Origin: Aquificaceae bacterium
Lineage (GTDB): Bacteria > Aquificota > Aquificia > Aquificales > Aquificaceae
Assembly: GCA_037481935.1 (NCBI GenBank)
Contig: JBBFKQ010000010.1
Span: forward strand, 1-51,477
DNA length: 51,477 nucleotides
Reading direction: 5' to 3'
The notes under the pieces: generated by a model
Databases searched by the model: none
Told to the model about the DNA's origin: nothing
The model's input: only the letters and a program-made list of their open reading frames with translations
Position numbers and translations under genes: made by a program
Part shown: piece after piece, positions 9,095 to 16,885 of the stretch
How the letters are laid out: every line of letters starts with the position of its first letter
Position numbering within the stretch: position 1 is the first letter of the stretch

Positions 9095-9343
9095 ATGAAG
9101 AGGCTTTTTGCTGTGCTATTTCTTATAAATCTTAGCTTCGCTGTGGAAGGAGAGCTCATTTTCAAAAACTCCTGTATGAGATGCCACACCGATAAGGACA
9201 AGAAGCCACTGGGCTATCTGAAGGAAAAATATAAAGGCAAGCCGGAGGCGGTTGCGGAGCTCGCCAGAAGGTGCCCATGGGGTCAGGGTCTGTCGGAGAT
9301 GGAGATAGAGCTGGTGAGCAAGTGGCTGGCGGGTGTTAAGTAG
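9095..9343 (+). CDS. Small periplasmic c-type cytochrome
   Basis: An 82-residue protein with a signal peptide (MKRLFAVLFLINLSFAVEG) and one haem c site CMRCH (about residues 27-31). The mature protein of about 65 residues is short even for class I cytochromes. The only Met in the C-terminal half is in LSEMEIEL, a possible sixth haem ligand. It starts with a ribosome-binding sequence GGAGGTG 6 bases before the ATG and is followed 20 bases later by moeA, but the two need not be functionally linked. Likely a periplasmic electron carrier or a fragment-sized diheme-oxidase partner; the redox partner cannot be told. Confidence 0.85.
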   Translation: MKRLFAVLFLINLSFAVEGELIFKNSCMRCHTDKDKKPLGYLKEKYKGKPEAVAELARRCPWGQGLSEMEIELVSKWLAGVK

Positions 9344-9363
9344 AATGCGTTAATATATTCTCC

Positions 9364-10569
9364 ATGCTAACACCTTACGAGGATGCACTGGAGCTGCTAC
9401 TCGAAAACACAGAACCCTTGCCCACTGAAAAGATTTTCCTGTGGAATACCCTTGACAGAGTGCTTGCAGAGGACATAAAGGCGGATACAGACAAGCCTCC
9501 CTTTGACAACTCTGCAATGGATGGTTATGCGGTCAGAAGTGAGGACATCTCAGAAGTCCCTGCAAGGCTCAGGCTTGTGGGAGAGGCTCCGGCGGGTGGT
9601 GATGCGGACATAAGAGTGGAAAAGGGCACAGCGGTAAGGATATTCACCGGGGCTCCCATACCAGAGGGTGCGGACACGGTGGTGCCCGTGGAGTTTACAA
9701 AGCTTGAAGGAGAGTATGTGCTTGTGGAAAAGTCCCTAAGAAAGGGTGCCAATGTAAGACTGAGGGGTGAAGAGATAAAAGGAGGTGAGGTAATCCTCCA
9801 GAGGGGGACAAGAGTCAGAAGGTATGAGGTTAGTCTTATGGCTTCTGTGGGCAGAGTAATGGTGGAGGTCTTCAGAAGACCGAAGGTTGCCATCCTCTCA
9901 ACGGGGGATGAAATAAGGGAGCTGGGAGAAGCCCTCGAAAGGCCCTCTCACATAAGAAGCTCCAACAACCATGCCCTGTATGCGGGGGCTTTAGAGCTTG
10001 GGTGTGAAGTGGTTCACTTAGGGATAGTGAGGGATGAGCCTGAGGAGATAGAAAGGGTGCTCAGGGATGTGGAGAGCTTTGACATATTTGTAAGCACGGG
10101 AGGCGTGTCTGTTGGTGATAAGGACTTTGTGCAGAGGCTCGTAAAGGAGATGGGCTTTGAGGTCCTCTTTCACAAGCTCAGGATAAAGCCTGCAAAGCCA
10201 GTGCTCCTTGCAAGAAGGGGCAGGAGCCTCTTCTTCGGTCTTCCTGGAAACCCTGTTTCCTGCATCATGGCTTTTGACCTTCTTGTAAAGCCTGCCATAA
10301 GGAGGATGCAGGGATTTCAGGAGTGCAGACCGCCTCTATACAGGGCGGAGCTGGTGAGGGGCTTTTCAAGAAAAGATGCGGAAAGAAGGGAGTTTGTGAG
10401 GGCAAGATTCTGGCAGAGAGATGGAAGGCTCTTCTGCGACTACTCCCCAAAAACCCAGTCCCACATGCTCACCTCCTACGTGGATGCCAACTGTTACATG
10501 GTGGTATACGAGGACGTGCATGAGCTTAAGGCAGGGCAGGTGGTGGACATAATCCCCTTTGACTGGTGA
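9364..10569 (+). CDS. moeA: Molybdopterin molybdenumtransferase
   Basis: MoeA inserts molybdate into adenylylated molybdopterin, completing molybdenum cofactor. The 401-residue protein has all MoeA blocks: DKPPFDNSAMDGYAVR, RIFTGAPIPEGADTVV, the MoCF-binding motif ILSTGDEI, STGGVSVGDKDFV, and FGLPGNPVSC. Length is normal. It is the obvious supplier of cofactor for the molybdoenzyme SoeA encoded 3 kb away. TAATAT lies 7 bases before the ATG without a ribosome-binding sequence, suggesting a leaderless start. The stop codon overlaps the start of the MNT antitoxin gene (TGATG). Confidence 0.96.
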   Translation: MLTPYEDALELLLENTEPLPTEKIFLWNTLDRVLAEDIKADTDKPPFDNSAMDGYAVRSEDISEVPARLRLVGEAPAGGDADIRVEKGTAVRIFTGAPIPEGADTVVPVEFTKLEGEYVLVEKSLRKGANVRLRGEEIKGGEVILQRGTRVRRYEVSLMASVGRVMVEVFRRPKVAILSTGDEIRELGEALERPSHIRSSNNHALYAGALELGCEVVHLGIVRDEPEEIERVLRDVESFDIFVSTGGVSVGDKDFVQRLVKEMGFEVLFHKLRIKPAKPVLLARRGRSLFFGLPGNPVSCIMAFDLLVKPAIRRMQGFQECRPPLYRAELVRGFSRKDAERREFVRARFWQRDGRLFCDYSPKTQSHMLTSYVDANCYMVVYEDVHELKAGQVVDIIPFDW

Positions 10570-10919
10570 TGGGAAAGAAGGAGATAGAAAGGTTAAGAGG
10601 GCAGGTGCTTCAGACTCTGGGAGAAAGGCTAAACATGGAAAAATGCCTTCTTCTGCTGTATGGCTCAACCGCTCTGGGAGAGGATACGGAGCTTTCCGAC
10701 ATAGACCTTGCACTGGACTGTCTTGAACCCCTTGATGACAGGCTGTTCCTTGAGATTGTAGAGGAGCTGAGTCTGAGAGTGGATACACCCAGAAAGATTG
10801 AGCTGGTGGAAATAAGAAGGCTTTCGGAAGAGTTCCTTGAAAGTATCATAAAAGGAGCGGTGCTATGGCATGTGGGGAGAGACTACTTAAAAAGCTGGTT
10901 CAGACAGAGAAGGCTCTGA
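10569..10919 (+). CDS. MNT-type nucleotidyltransferase antitoxin (MntA-like)
   Basis: A 116-residue minimal nucleotidyltransferase. The catalytic signature GS-x10-DxD is complete (YGSTALGED...LSDIDLAL), with a further acidic position in KIELVEI. Proteins of this size next to a HEPN gene are MntA antitoxins that inactivate their HepT partner by adding AMP to the Tyr in its RX4HXY motif. Start is taken as the ATG at 10569, which overlaps the moeA stop by one base; a GTG one codon earlier is possible. The downstream HEPN gene begins inside this gene (55-base overlap), so translation is tightly coupled. It may alternatively be a non-toxic MNT-HEPN pair of another role. Confidence 0.87.
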   Translation: MGKKEIERLRGQVLQTLGERLNMEKCLLLLYGSTALGEDTELSDIDLALDCLEPLDDRLFLEIVEELSLRVDTPRKIELVEIRRLSEEFLESIIKGAVLWHVGRDYLKSWFRQRRL

Positions 10920-11287
10920 AAAAGCTGGAAGGGGTAAGGGCTCTTGAGGAAAGGCTTGAAGAGGAGCTTCTCTACGAAGTGGCTACAAAGAGGTTTGAAT
11001 ACACCTTTGAAAGCCTGTGGAAGACAATAAGACTTTTTCTGCTTGAAAAGAAGGGGCTTGAGTGCAACTCACCCATGGATTGCCTAAAGGGCTTTTATTC
11101 GGTGGGTCTTCTCAGCAGGGAAGTTGCGGAGAAAATCGCAAAAACGGTCAGGCTCAGGAACGAAGTGGTCCACATCTACGACTTTTCTCTTGCGGGGAGA
11201 GCATATGTAGACATAAACTCAACCGCACTGCCCCTCTTCAGGGCGGTGGTTGAAAGAATAAAAGAGGAGTGCCAGAAGGAGGATTAG
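10865..11287 (+). CDS. HEPN-domain RNase toxin (HepT-like)
   Basis: A 140-residue all-helical HEPN protein, a ribonuclease-toxin family paired with MNT antitoxins. The catalytic motif RX4HXY is present in full (RNEVVHIY at about residues 98-105), so the protein should be nuclease-competent and the Tyr is available for AMPylation by the partner. The first in-frame ATG is used; it lies 55 bases inside the antitoxin gene, an unusually long overlap, and no good alternative start exists before the conserved helices. The 3' end overlaps the convergent soeC by 4 bases. Confidence 0.87.
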   Translation: MACGERLLKKLVQTEKALKKLEGVRALEERLEEELLYEVATKRFEYTFESLWKTIRLFLLEKKGLECNSPMDCLKGFYSVGLLSREVAEKIAKTVRLRNEVVHIYDFSLAGRAYVDINSTALPLFRAVVERIKEECQKED

Positions 11288-12294
11288 AGCCTTATAACAG
11301 TCTTTTTCCTCTCCATGTAGCCCTTTCTCAGCCTGTAGCCCTCCTCAGGATAAAGCCCATAAAAGAGGTTCTGCACATGGTTTCCTTCCACAAAGAAGCA
11401 CCACCTTTCGAGAAAGCTCCCCACCACGAGGCTTGCAAAGGTTATGGCGTAGAAGGTGTAGTTATAGTTGCCAGTAATCCAGGAGTAGAGCACCAGAAAG
11501 AGGGGAACCACGAAGGTGAGTATGTATGCAACGGGAAGAACAGAGCCCAGAAGGTCTTTCCCTTTTTTGTAGTAGAACTCCGTGGTGCAGTAGTTATCGG
11601 TGGTGCTACCCGTGTCAAGAACCCTGATTGGTCTGTTGTGAGGAAGGTTGAGGGCTTCGTTTATGGTGGGTCTTGATATGAGAAACTGTCTTATGTTAAA
11701 GGCTATCCTGAAGGCAAGACCCAGGGACAGGAAAAGGAAGGTAAGGAAAAGGTAGGCGGGAATAAACTCCGGTCTGTAGTGGTAAGTAAGAGCCAGAAAG
11801 GCTGAAGAGCCAAGCATGAGATACATATTGAGGTAGTAAAGAACTGTGAAAGATGTGTTCCACTCAAGCACGAACTTGTTGCTGGCATATATCATGGCAG
11901 TAGAGAGGGCTGAAAGCCAGCCGAGGATAAAGGTTGTTATTCCAAGCAAGTGCTGCAAAAAGGGCTGTGCGTTAAAGTAGTAAGAAAGCCCATACAGAAG
12001 TAGGGTAAAACCATAAGCCCCGCTGAAGACTGCCTCCCTTGAAAGCCAGGAGGTGTGAAAACGTCTTATTGCCTTCCACGCTCTCAACTTGTGTCCAAGG
12101 TGAAAACTTGCCCCTATAGCACCCAGACCTATGAGAATGAGAGAAATGATGAGAGATATAAGAACCGCATTCCTGGGCATGGCAGTGTTTCTGCCAAAGA
12201 GAGTGAGAAATTCCATAAAGTAGGTAAAGGTAAAGAGGCCTATAGAAACACCGGCGGTAAGGAAAAACCATATAAGAGAGACTGGTGGGTGCAT
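11284..12294 (-). CDS. soeC: Sulfite dehydrogenase membrane subunit (SoeC/DmsC family)
   Basis: Membrane anchor and quinone-reducing subunit of a molybdopterin oxidoreductase. The 336-residue protein has eight or nine hydrophobic segments and the DmsC-family landmarks SLIWFFLTAGVSIGLF at the N terminus and LGHKLRAWKAIRRFHTSWLSREAVFSGAY in the middle. It passes electrons between the Fe-S subunit and the quinone pool. It is the last gene of soeA-uma2-CZB-soeB-soeC, 2 bases after soeB. The assignment to sulfite oxidation rests on the catalytic subunit; by itself this protein could belong to any DMSO-reductase type complex. Confidence 0.85.
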   Translation of the reverse strand: MHPPVSLIWFFLTAGVSIGLFTFTYFMEFLTLFGRNTAMPRNAVLISLIISLILIGLGAIGASFHLGHKLRAWKAIRRFHTSWLSREAVFSGAYGFTLLLYGLSYYFNAQPFLQHLLGITTFILGWLSALSTAMIYASNKFVLEWNTSFTVLYYLNMYLMLGSSAFLALTYHYRPEFIPAYLFLTFLFLSLGLAFRIAFNIRQFLISRPTINEALNLPHNRPIRVLDTGSTTDNYCTTEFYYKKGKDLLGSVLPVAYILTFVVPLFLVLYSWITGNYNYTFYAITFASLVVGSFLERWCFFVEGNHVQNLFYGLYPEEGYRLRKGYMERKKTVIRL

Positions 12295-12296
12295 GC

Positions 12297-12995
12297 TTAA
12301 CCTCCTACATGATGTCTTCTTAAAACTTCAAGGAAGAGCGGGTTATCGTGCTTTAAGAGGTGTTCATCCACATGAACCTTTGTTTCTGTCCTTGGTAGAT
12401 AGTGATTGCCGGGGTTTGTTCCCATATCAGAGAAGAGCACGAAGCCGTTTCGCTCCTTTATAACTCTGTATACTTCACTTTCTGGGTCTTCTATGTCCCC
12501 AAAGAACCTCGCCCTTGCAGGACAGGTAAGAACACAGGCAGGTCTTCTATGTTCTGGTGGCAGGGACTCGTCGTATATCCTGTCTATGCAGAGGGTGCAC
12601 TTTTTCATCACCTTGTCCGCTTCATCAAACTCCCTACAGCCGTAGGGGCATGACCAGGAGCAGAGTTTACAGCCTATGCAGTCATCGTAGTTTACCAGCA
12701 CTATACCATCCTGCTCTCTCTTATAGCTGGCTCCAGTTGGACAGACAGGCACACAGGGCGCATCCTGACAGTGCAGACAGGACTTGGGAAGATGAAAGAC
12801 CTGCGTGTTGGGAAATTCACCCATCTCATAGCTCATTATCCTGTTATACCATACGCCCTGTGGTTCCTTTCCATAGGGGTCAAAGTCGGAAAGGGGACCA
12901 AAGGCAGCTTGAGTGTTCCACTCCTTACAGTTGGTAGCGCAGGCATGACAGCCAACGCATGTGTTTAGGTCTATTACAAGGGCAAACTGTGCCAT
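12297..12995 (-). CDS. soeB: Sulfite dehydrogenase Fe-S subunit (four-cluster ferredoxin)
   Basis: Electron-transfer subunit of 232 residues with sixteen cysteines arranged for four [4Fe-4S] clusters: CVGCHACATNC near residue 13, CLHCQDAPCVPVCP, CIGCKLCSWSCPYG, and CTLC paired with ACVLTCPARARFFGD. The last motif is the DmsB/PsrB/SoeB signature. It wires the molybdenum subunit to the membrane anchor. There is no twin-arginine signal on this or the catalytic subunit, so the complex faces the cytoplasm, as known for SoeABC. It lies 2 bases after the CZB gene and 2 bases before soeC. Confidence 0.9.
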   Translation of the reverse strand: MAQFALVIDLNTCVGCHACATNCKEWNTQAAFGPLSDFDPYGKEPQGVWYNRIMSYEMGEFPNTQVFHLPKSCLHCQDAPCVPVCPTGASYKREQDGIVLVNYDDCIGCKLCSWSCPYGCREFDEADKVMKKCTLCIDRIYDESLPPEHRRPACVLTCPARARFFGDIEDPESEVYRVIKERNGFVLFSDMGTNPGNHYLPRTETKVHVDEHLLKHDNPLFLEVLRRHHVGG

Positions 12996-12997
12996 GC

Positions 12998-13375
12998 CTA
13001 AGCCTCCTTATTAATTAGCTGTTTTAGAGATAAAAGTTTTTGAAAAAGTTTAGTTGACAATTCTTTCATTCTCTTAAGGTTTTCCGCATCAGTTTCCTTC
13101 CTGTTTTCTAAATCTATTTGCATGCTAATCTCATGAAATTCACAGTGAATACTCTCTATCTCTTCCAATACAGCCATTACATCTTCTGGAAGTTCCCCCT
13201 TTACTGGAGCTACCAACTCATCCCACCTTTTGCCAAAATTACAGCTATGGCAGTCCTTGTGCTCAAAGGGTTTGCCTTCCTTTATAGCTCTTTCCAGCTT
13301 GTTTATGTAAAGAGCGTGCTGAGATATGTAAATGTCCGCATCCTTTACCAACTCAGAAAGCTTAGTCAAAGGCAT
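12998..13375 (-). CDS. Stand-alone CZB (chemoreceptor zinc-binding) domain protein
   Basis: A 125-residue helical protein made of little else than a CZB-type domain. The expected 3-His/1-Cys zinc ligands are placed as in the family: a His in SQHALYINKL (about residue 20), Cys in CNFGKRW (about 46), and two His in IHCEFHE (about 76-80). CZB domains sense zinc or hypochlorous acid, usually at the C terminus of chemoreceptors or diguanylate cyclases. Here there is no output domain, so it may act as a partner, metal chaperone or sensor for the sulfite dehydrogenase. Base composition is visibly more AT-rich than moeA or coaE. Function is inferred. Confidence 0.7.
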   Translation of the reverse strand: MPLTKLSELVKDADIYISQHALYINKLERAIKEGKPFEHKDCHSCNFGKRWDELVAPVKGELPEDVMAVLEEIESIHCEFHEISMQIDLENRKETDAENLKRMKELSTKLFQKLLSLKQLINKEA

Positions 13376-13378
13376 CGC

Positions 13379-13930
13379 TTACACCTCACCAAATACTTCT
13401 TTCAGGTCTAAATCTATACCCAGAAGTTCAGACTTTACAGAGCCCTTTTCTTTTGCTTTGGATATGAGCTTAAAGCCTTCTTGGGAGTTGGCGTAAACCT
13501 CAAAGGTCTTTCTTTTTGGGTCTACAATCCAGTATTCTTTAACGCCTGAGCGCTCATAAACTTCTTTTTTCTCCGTCAGGTCATAATAGGCTGTTGAAGG
13601 TGAGAGTATTTCCACAACAATGTCAGGTGCTCCTTCTATACCTTTTTGGCTTATCTTTGCTTTTGAACCTTCAAGCAACACCACTATATCAGGCTGATAG
13701 GCGTTCTCTTGGTCAAGGTAGACATCAAAAGGAGCTATAAAAACTTTGCCTTTTTTTGTCTTTTCCACAAGCTCGTATAGCTTAATAAAAAATCTCTTCT
13801 CTGTTTCTTGATGCTCATAACCTGGCGCTGGGCTCATGATAAGCTCTCCCTCAATAAGTTGATAAGGGCTACCCTCTGGCAAGCGCTCGTAGTCCTCAAT
13901 GGTGTATCTTTTCTTTTCTACTACCTTCAC
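13379..13930 (-). CDS. Uma2-family (DUF820) putative restriction-endonuclease-fold protein
   Basis: A 183-residue protein of the Uma2/DUF820 family, which has a PD-(D/E)XK nuclease fold. Motifs seen: YQLIEGELIMSPAP near the N terminus, AYQPDIVVLLEG (the PD motif), then DIVVEILSPST and KKEVYERSGVKEYWIVDP, the family signature. These genes are abundant in cyanobacteria and scattered in thermophiles, and their biological role is unknown. It sits between soeA (4-base overlap) and the CZB gene (3-base gap), splitting the sulfite dehydrogenase operon. Its AT-richness suggests a later insertion. Confidence 0.88.
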   Translation of the reverse strand: MKVVEKKRYTIEDYERLPEGSPYQLIEGELIMSPAPGYEHQETEKRFFIKLYELVEKTKKGKVFIAPFDVYLDQENAYQPDIVVLLEGSKAKISQKGIEGAPDIVVEILSPSTAYYDLTEKKEVYERSGVKEYWIVDPKRKTFEVYANSQEGFKLISKAKEKGSVKSELLGIDLDLKEVFGEV

Positions 13931-16770
13931 GGCTTATACCTCAGGACGGGCACCCACCTTTCTTCTATATAAGGTAGAGGTTTTACCTCAAACTGGGGTG
14001 CGGTTTCTGGCGTTTGGTCTTGAGCTTTATAAACCTTTACCTTTGTGTCAAACCAGGCAAGGTGGCCAGTGATTGGGTCTCCGTAGTAGATTTCTTTTCC
14101 TCCTATCTTTATGCTGTGGGGTATAACATGGTTCAACAAAAAGCCCTCATGGCCCTCTTCGGCCTCTGGCTTGAGGCCCCAAGCTCCCTTCATTTTACCT
14201 ATGGCGTTCCAGGTCCATACGGAGTTGGGTTCTGTGGTTTCTGTCAAAAAGACCTGGCATTTTACCTTTCCTATCCTTGACTCTACCCAAACCCAGTCTA
14301 GGTGCTTTATGCCAAGCTTTTCCGCCGTTTTTGGGTTCATGTAAAGGTAGTTCCTTGAAGATATTTGTCTTAGCCATGCGTTTTGTGAGTCCCAAGAGTG
14401 GTACATCCATTGGGGCCTTTGTGTAAAGGCATAAAGGGGGTAGTCCTTTCCGGAAACCTCTTCCTCAAAGGGTGGATACCAGAAGGGTAGAGGGTCAAAG
14501 TACTTTATAAGCCTTTCCCTCAATATGGGGTCGTTGGGTGGTTGGTTTTTGCCCTCCCATAGGCCTTGGCCGGCAAGCCTAAAGGTCTGCAAGGTCTCAA
14601 GGTAGAAGTTAAAGATTATGGGCGCCACCTTTTTCATAAAGCCTACGCTTACTGCCCATTCTTGGTAGTCTTTGTTAACATGCCTGTAATATCTCATGTT
14701 TTCCGGGAGCTTGTAGTAGAAAAAGCCCTTATTCTTTATGTACATTTCAAGCTGGTTGGGGTTTGGTTCTCCTACAAAGTGCTTGTCTCCGTTTTTGCCA
14801 CGCCATCCTGCCAAGGCTCCCACTCCCGGCCTTATCTGCCAGTTTATAAGAAAGTCCTTAAAGTCCTTATACTTCCTTGAACCATCTGGGTTTACAAAGC
14901 CAGGAAGCTTGAGCCTTGAGCCAAGCTCTACCATCACATCTCCCCAGCCTCTCACGTCGTAGCCGTTTGCCACAGGGTCTATAATAGGATGCCTGAGGGC
15001 ATCCACTGGACCATCCACCGCGGAAGGCGGCCTGTCAAGAAGCGAAAGGGAAAACCATTGCTCAAGGTATGTGGCATCTGGGAAAACCAAGTCGGAATAA
15101 GCCACTTGCTCGCTGTAAAAGGCATCTATGGTTATCACCTTTGGAATTATGTAATTGCCAGCTGGGTCTGTGGCGGTTAAGGCTTCTATTATGTAAGGAA
15201 TATTTTGGGAAGAGTTCCAAGCCATATTTGCCATGTATATCATCAAGACTTCTATGCCGTAAGGATTTCTTTCATATGCAGCAGGGATAACGTTTTGAAT
15301 ACAGCCATGTGCTGTAAGTGGGAACCACCAGCTATAAGCATGGTCTATTCTAACTGGGTTGCCTTTCTCATCCACTAAAAGGTCATCTGGGCTTTGTGGA
15401 TATCCAAGATGCGGTCCTGGGTAAACCTCTCCATACTTTATCTCATCGGGCCTTGTGATCTTATAAGGCTTCGGTAGGTCCTCAATGTGCTTTGGATAGG
15501 GTGGCTTGTTGAGGAAGCCTCCGGGCACATCTACCACTCCTAGCATCATCATAAGAAGGAAGATGGTCCTGGCCGTCTGAAAGCCGTTGGTGTGGGATGC
15601 CACTCCTCTCATAACATGGAAGGATACGGGCCTTCCTATAACCTTTTTGTGCTTTCTTCCCCAAACATCCACCCACTCTATAGGAAGCTCTATGGGGTGG
15701 TATAGGGCTATGGTGCCCATCTCCTTGGCTATCCTTTCTATGTCCTTGGCGGGTATGCCCGTTATCTTCTCTACTTTTTCTGGGCTATAGTCTTTTACAA
15801 GCCTCTCTGCAAAGATCTCAAAGGCTGGTCTTACCCTGTAGCCCTCTGGCGTGGTAAATTCACCTATAAAGGCAGGGTCTAAGTCCTCTGGCACTACCCT
15901 GTCTGCAGGCTTAAAAGACTGGGACTTTTTGTCAAAGACCATGGGCTTGCCTTCCTGGTTCCTATAAAAGAGTCCATCCTTTGGAGTGCCGGGAGCCTGA
16001 ATTACAAGCCAAGATGCGTTGGTATATTCTCTTAGAAAATCCCAGTTTACCAGGTTGTATTTGAAAAGCGCATGCATTATACCCATAAAGAAGGCGCCAT
16101 CTGTGCCCGGTTTTATGGGTACCCACTCGTCCGCTACAGCTCCATAACCCCACCTTACGGGGTTTACCACCACAAACTTTCCACCCTTTCTTTTCATCTC
16201 TTGAATGCCAAGCTTGAAGGGATTGGAAGAGTGGTCTTCGGCCACACCTATAAGCATAAAATACTTGGTGTTTTCAAAATCCGCTTCTCCAAACTCCCAG
16301 AAGGAACCACCGATAGAATAGAGGCCCGCTGCTGCAATGTTAACAGAGCAAAAACCACCGTGTGCTGCCCAGTTAACCGTACCAAGCTGGGATGCAAACC
16401 AGCTGTTTATCTGTTGCATTTGGTCCCTTCCTGTGAAAAAGGCTATCTTGTAAGGTCCCTTTTTGCGAGCTTCCTCAAGCCACTGGGTGGCTATCTGAAG
16501 GGCTTCTTCCCACTCAATCTCCCTGAATTGCCCGGAGCCTCTTGGACCAACTCTGAGAAGTGGTTTTCTTAGCCTTGCAGGGCTGTATTCCTTCATTATG
16601 CCAGAGGAACCCTTGGCACAGAGAACACCTTTGTTGGTAGGATGGTCGTCGTTGCCCTTTATGTATGTCACTTTATTATTTCTTACATATACCTCTATAC
16701 CACACCTGCATGCACACATATAACATGTGCTGTAGGCTTTTCTGTCATAAAAGCTACCGCCTATCTCCAT
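13927..16770 (-). CDS. soeA: Sulfite dehydrogenase molybdopterin subunit
   Basis: Catalytic subunit of a cytoplasmic sulfite:quinone oxidoreductase, oxidising sulfite to sulfate. The 947-residue protein opens with a [4Fe-4S] site CYMCACRCGIEV (about residues 17-28, fourth Cys in GVLCAKG) and the block YSPARLRKPLLRVG. The sequence AAHGGFCSVN (about 138-147) supplies a Cys as likely molybdenum ligand, followed by YSIGGSFWEFGEAD. These match my memory of SoeA more closely than DmsA, PhsA or NarG. There is no Tat signal. The ribosome-binding sequence AGGAGGT precedes the ATG at 16770. Two palindromes lie about 75-110 bases upstream. The substrate is inferred; a polysulfide or thiosulfate enzyme is the main alternative. 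Confidence 0.85.
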   Translation of the reverse strand: MEIGGSFYDRKAYSTCYMCACRCGIEVYVRNNKVTYIKGNDDHPTNKGVLCAKGSSGIMKEYSPARLRKPLLRVGPRGSGQFREIEWEEALQIATQWLEEARKKGPYKIAFFTGRDQMQQINSWFASQLGTVNWAAHGGFCSVNIAAAGLYSIGGSFWEFGEADFENTKYFMLIGVAEDHSSNPFKLGIQEMKRKGGKFVVVNPVRWGYGAVADEWVPIKPGTDGAFFMGIMHALFKYNLVNWDFLREYTNASWLVIQAPGTPKDGLFYRNQEGKPMVFDKKSQSFKPADRVVPEDLDPAFIGEFTTPEGYRVRPAFEIFAERLVKDYSPEKVEKITGIPAKDIERIAKEMGTIALYHPIELPIEWVDVWGRKHKKVIGRPVSFHVMRGVASHTNGFQTARTIFLLMMMLGVVDVPGGFLNKPPYPKHIEDLPKPYKITRPDEIKYGEVYPGPHLGYPQSPDDLLVDEKGNPVRIDHAYSWWFPLTAHGCIQNVIPAAYERNPYGIEVLMIYMANMAWNSSQNIPYIIEALTATDPAGNYIIPKVITIDAFYSEQVAYSDLVFPDATYLEQWFSLSLLDRPPSAVDGPVDALRHPIIDPVANGYDVRGWGDVMVELGSRLKLPGFVNPDGSRKYKDFKDFLINWQIRPGVGALAGWRGKNGDKHFVGEPNPNQLEMYIKNKGFFYYKLPENMRYYRHVNKDYQEWAVSVGFMKKVAPIIFNFYLETLQTFRLAGQGLWEGKNQPPNDPILRERLIKYFDPLPFWYPPFEEEVSGKDYPLYAFTQRPQWMYHSWDSQNAWLRQISSRNYLYMNPKTAEKLGIKHLDWVWVESRIGKVKCQVFLTETTEPNSVWTWNAIGKMKGAWGLKPEAEEGHEGFLLNHVIPHSIKIGGKEIYYGDPITGHLAWFDTKVKVYKAQDQTPETAPQFEVKPLPYIEERWVPVLRYKP

Positions 16771-16841
16771 GGTAGACCTCCTGTGAAGTTATAAAATAAA
16801 ACTTTTTCACAGTCTTTCCCTTTCAACCTTCTTATATGTTT

Positions 16842-16878
16842 ATAAGCCCGGCTTATTACTCCTATAAGCCTGTCTTAT
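16842..16878 (-). promoter_or_regulatory. Two tandem palindromic operators upstream of soeA
   Basis: A perfect 7-base inverted repeat around one base, ATAAGCC-C-GGCTTAT (16842-16856), is followed by a near-identical copy ATAAGCC-T-GTCTTAT with one mismatch (16864-16878). Centres are 22 bases apart, two helical turns, so two dimers would bind the same DNA face. The sites lie 72-108 bases before the soeA start codon, upstream of where the promoter should be, which suggests an activator. The regulator is not identifiable. Confidence 0.6.
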
Positions 16879-16885
16879 GTAGATA

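Noticed and set aside
11269-11676. Plus-strand frame of 135 residues opposite soeC
   Set aside because: It is antisense to a multi-segment membrane protein with DmsC-family motifs; its composition is that of a shadow frame.
13927-16770. Calling the molybdoenzyme a DMSO, polysulfide or thiosulfate reductase
   Set aside because: There is no Tat signal and the CYMCACRCG opening and GGFCSVN block fit SoeA better. It remains the chief alternative until a tree is made.
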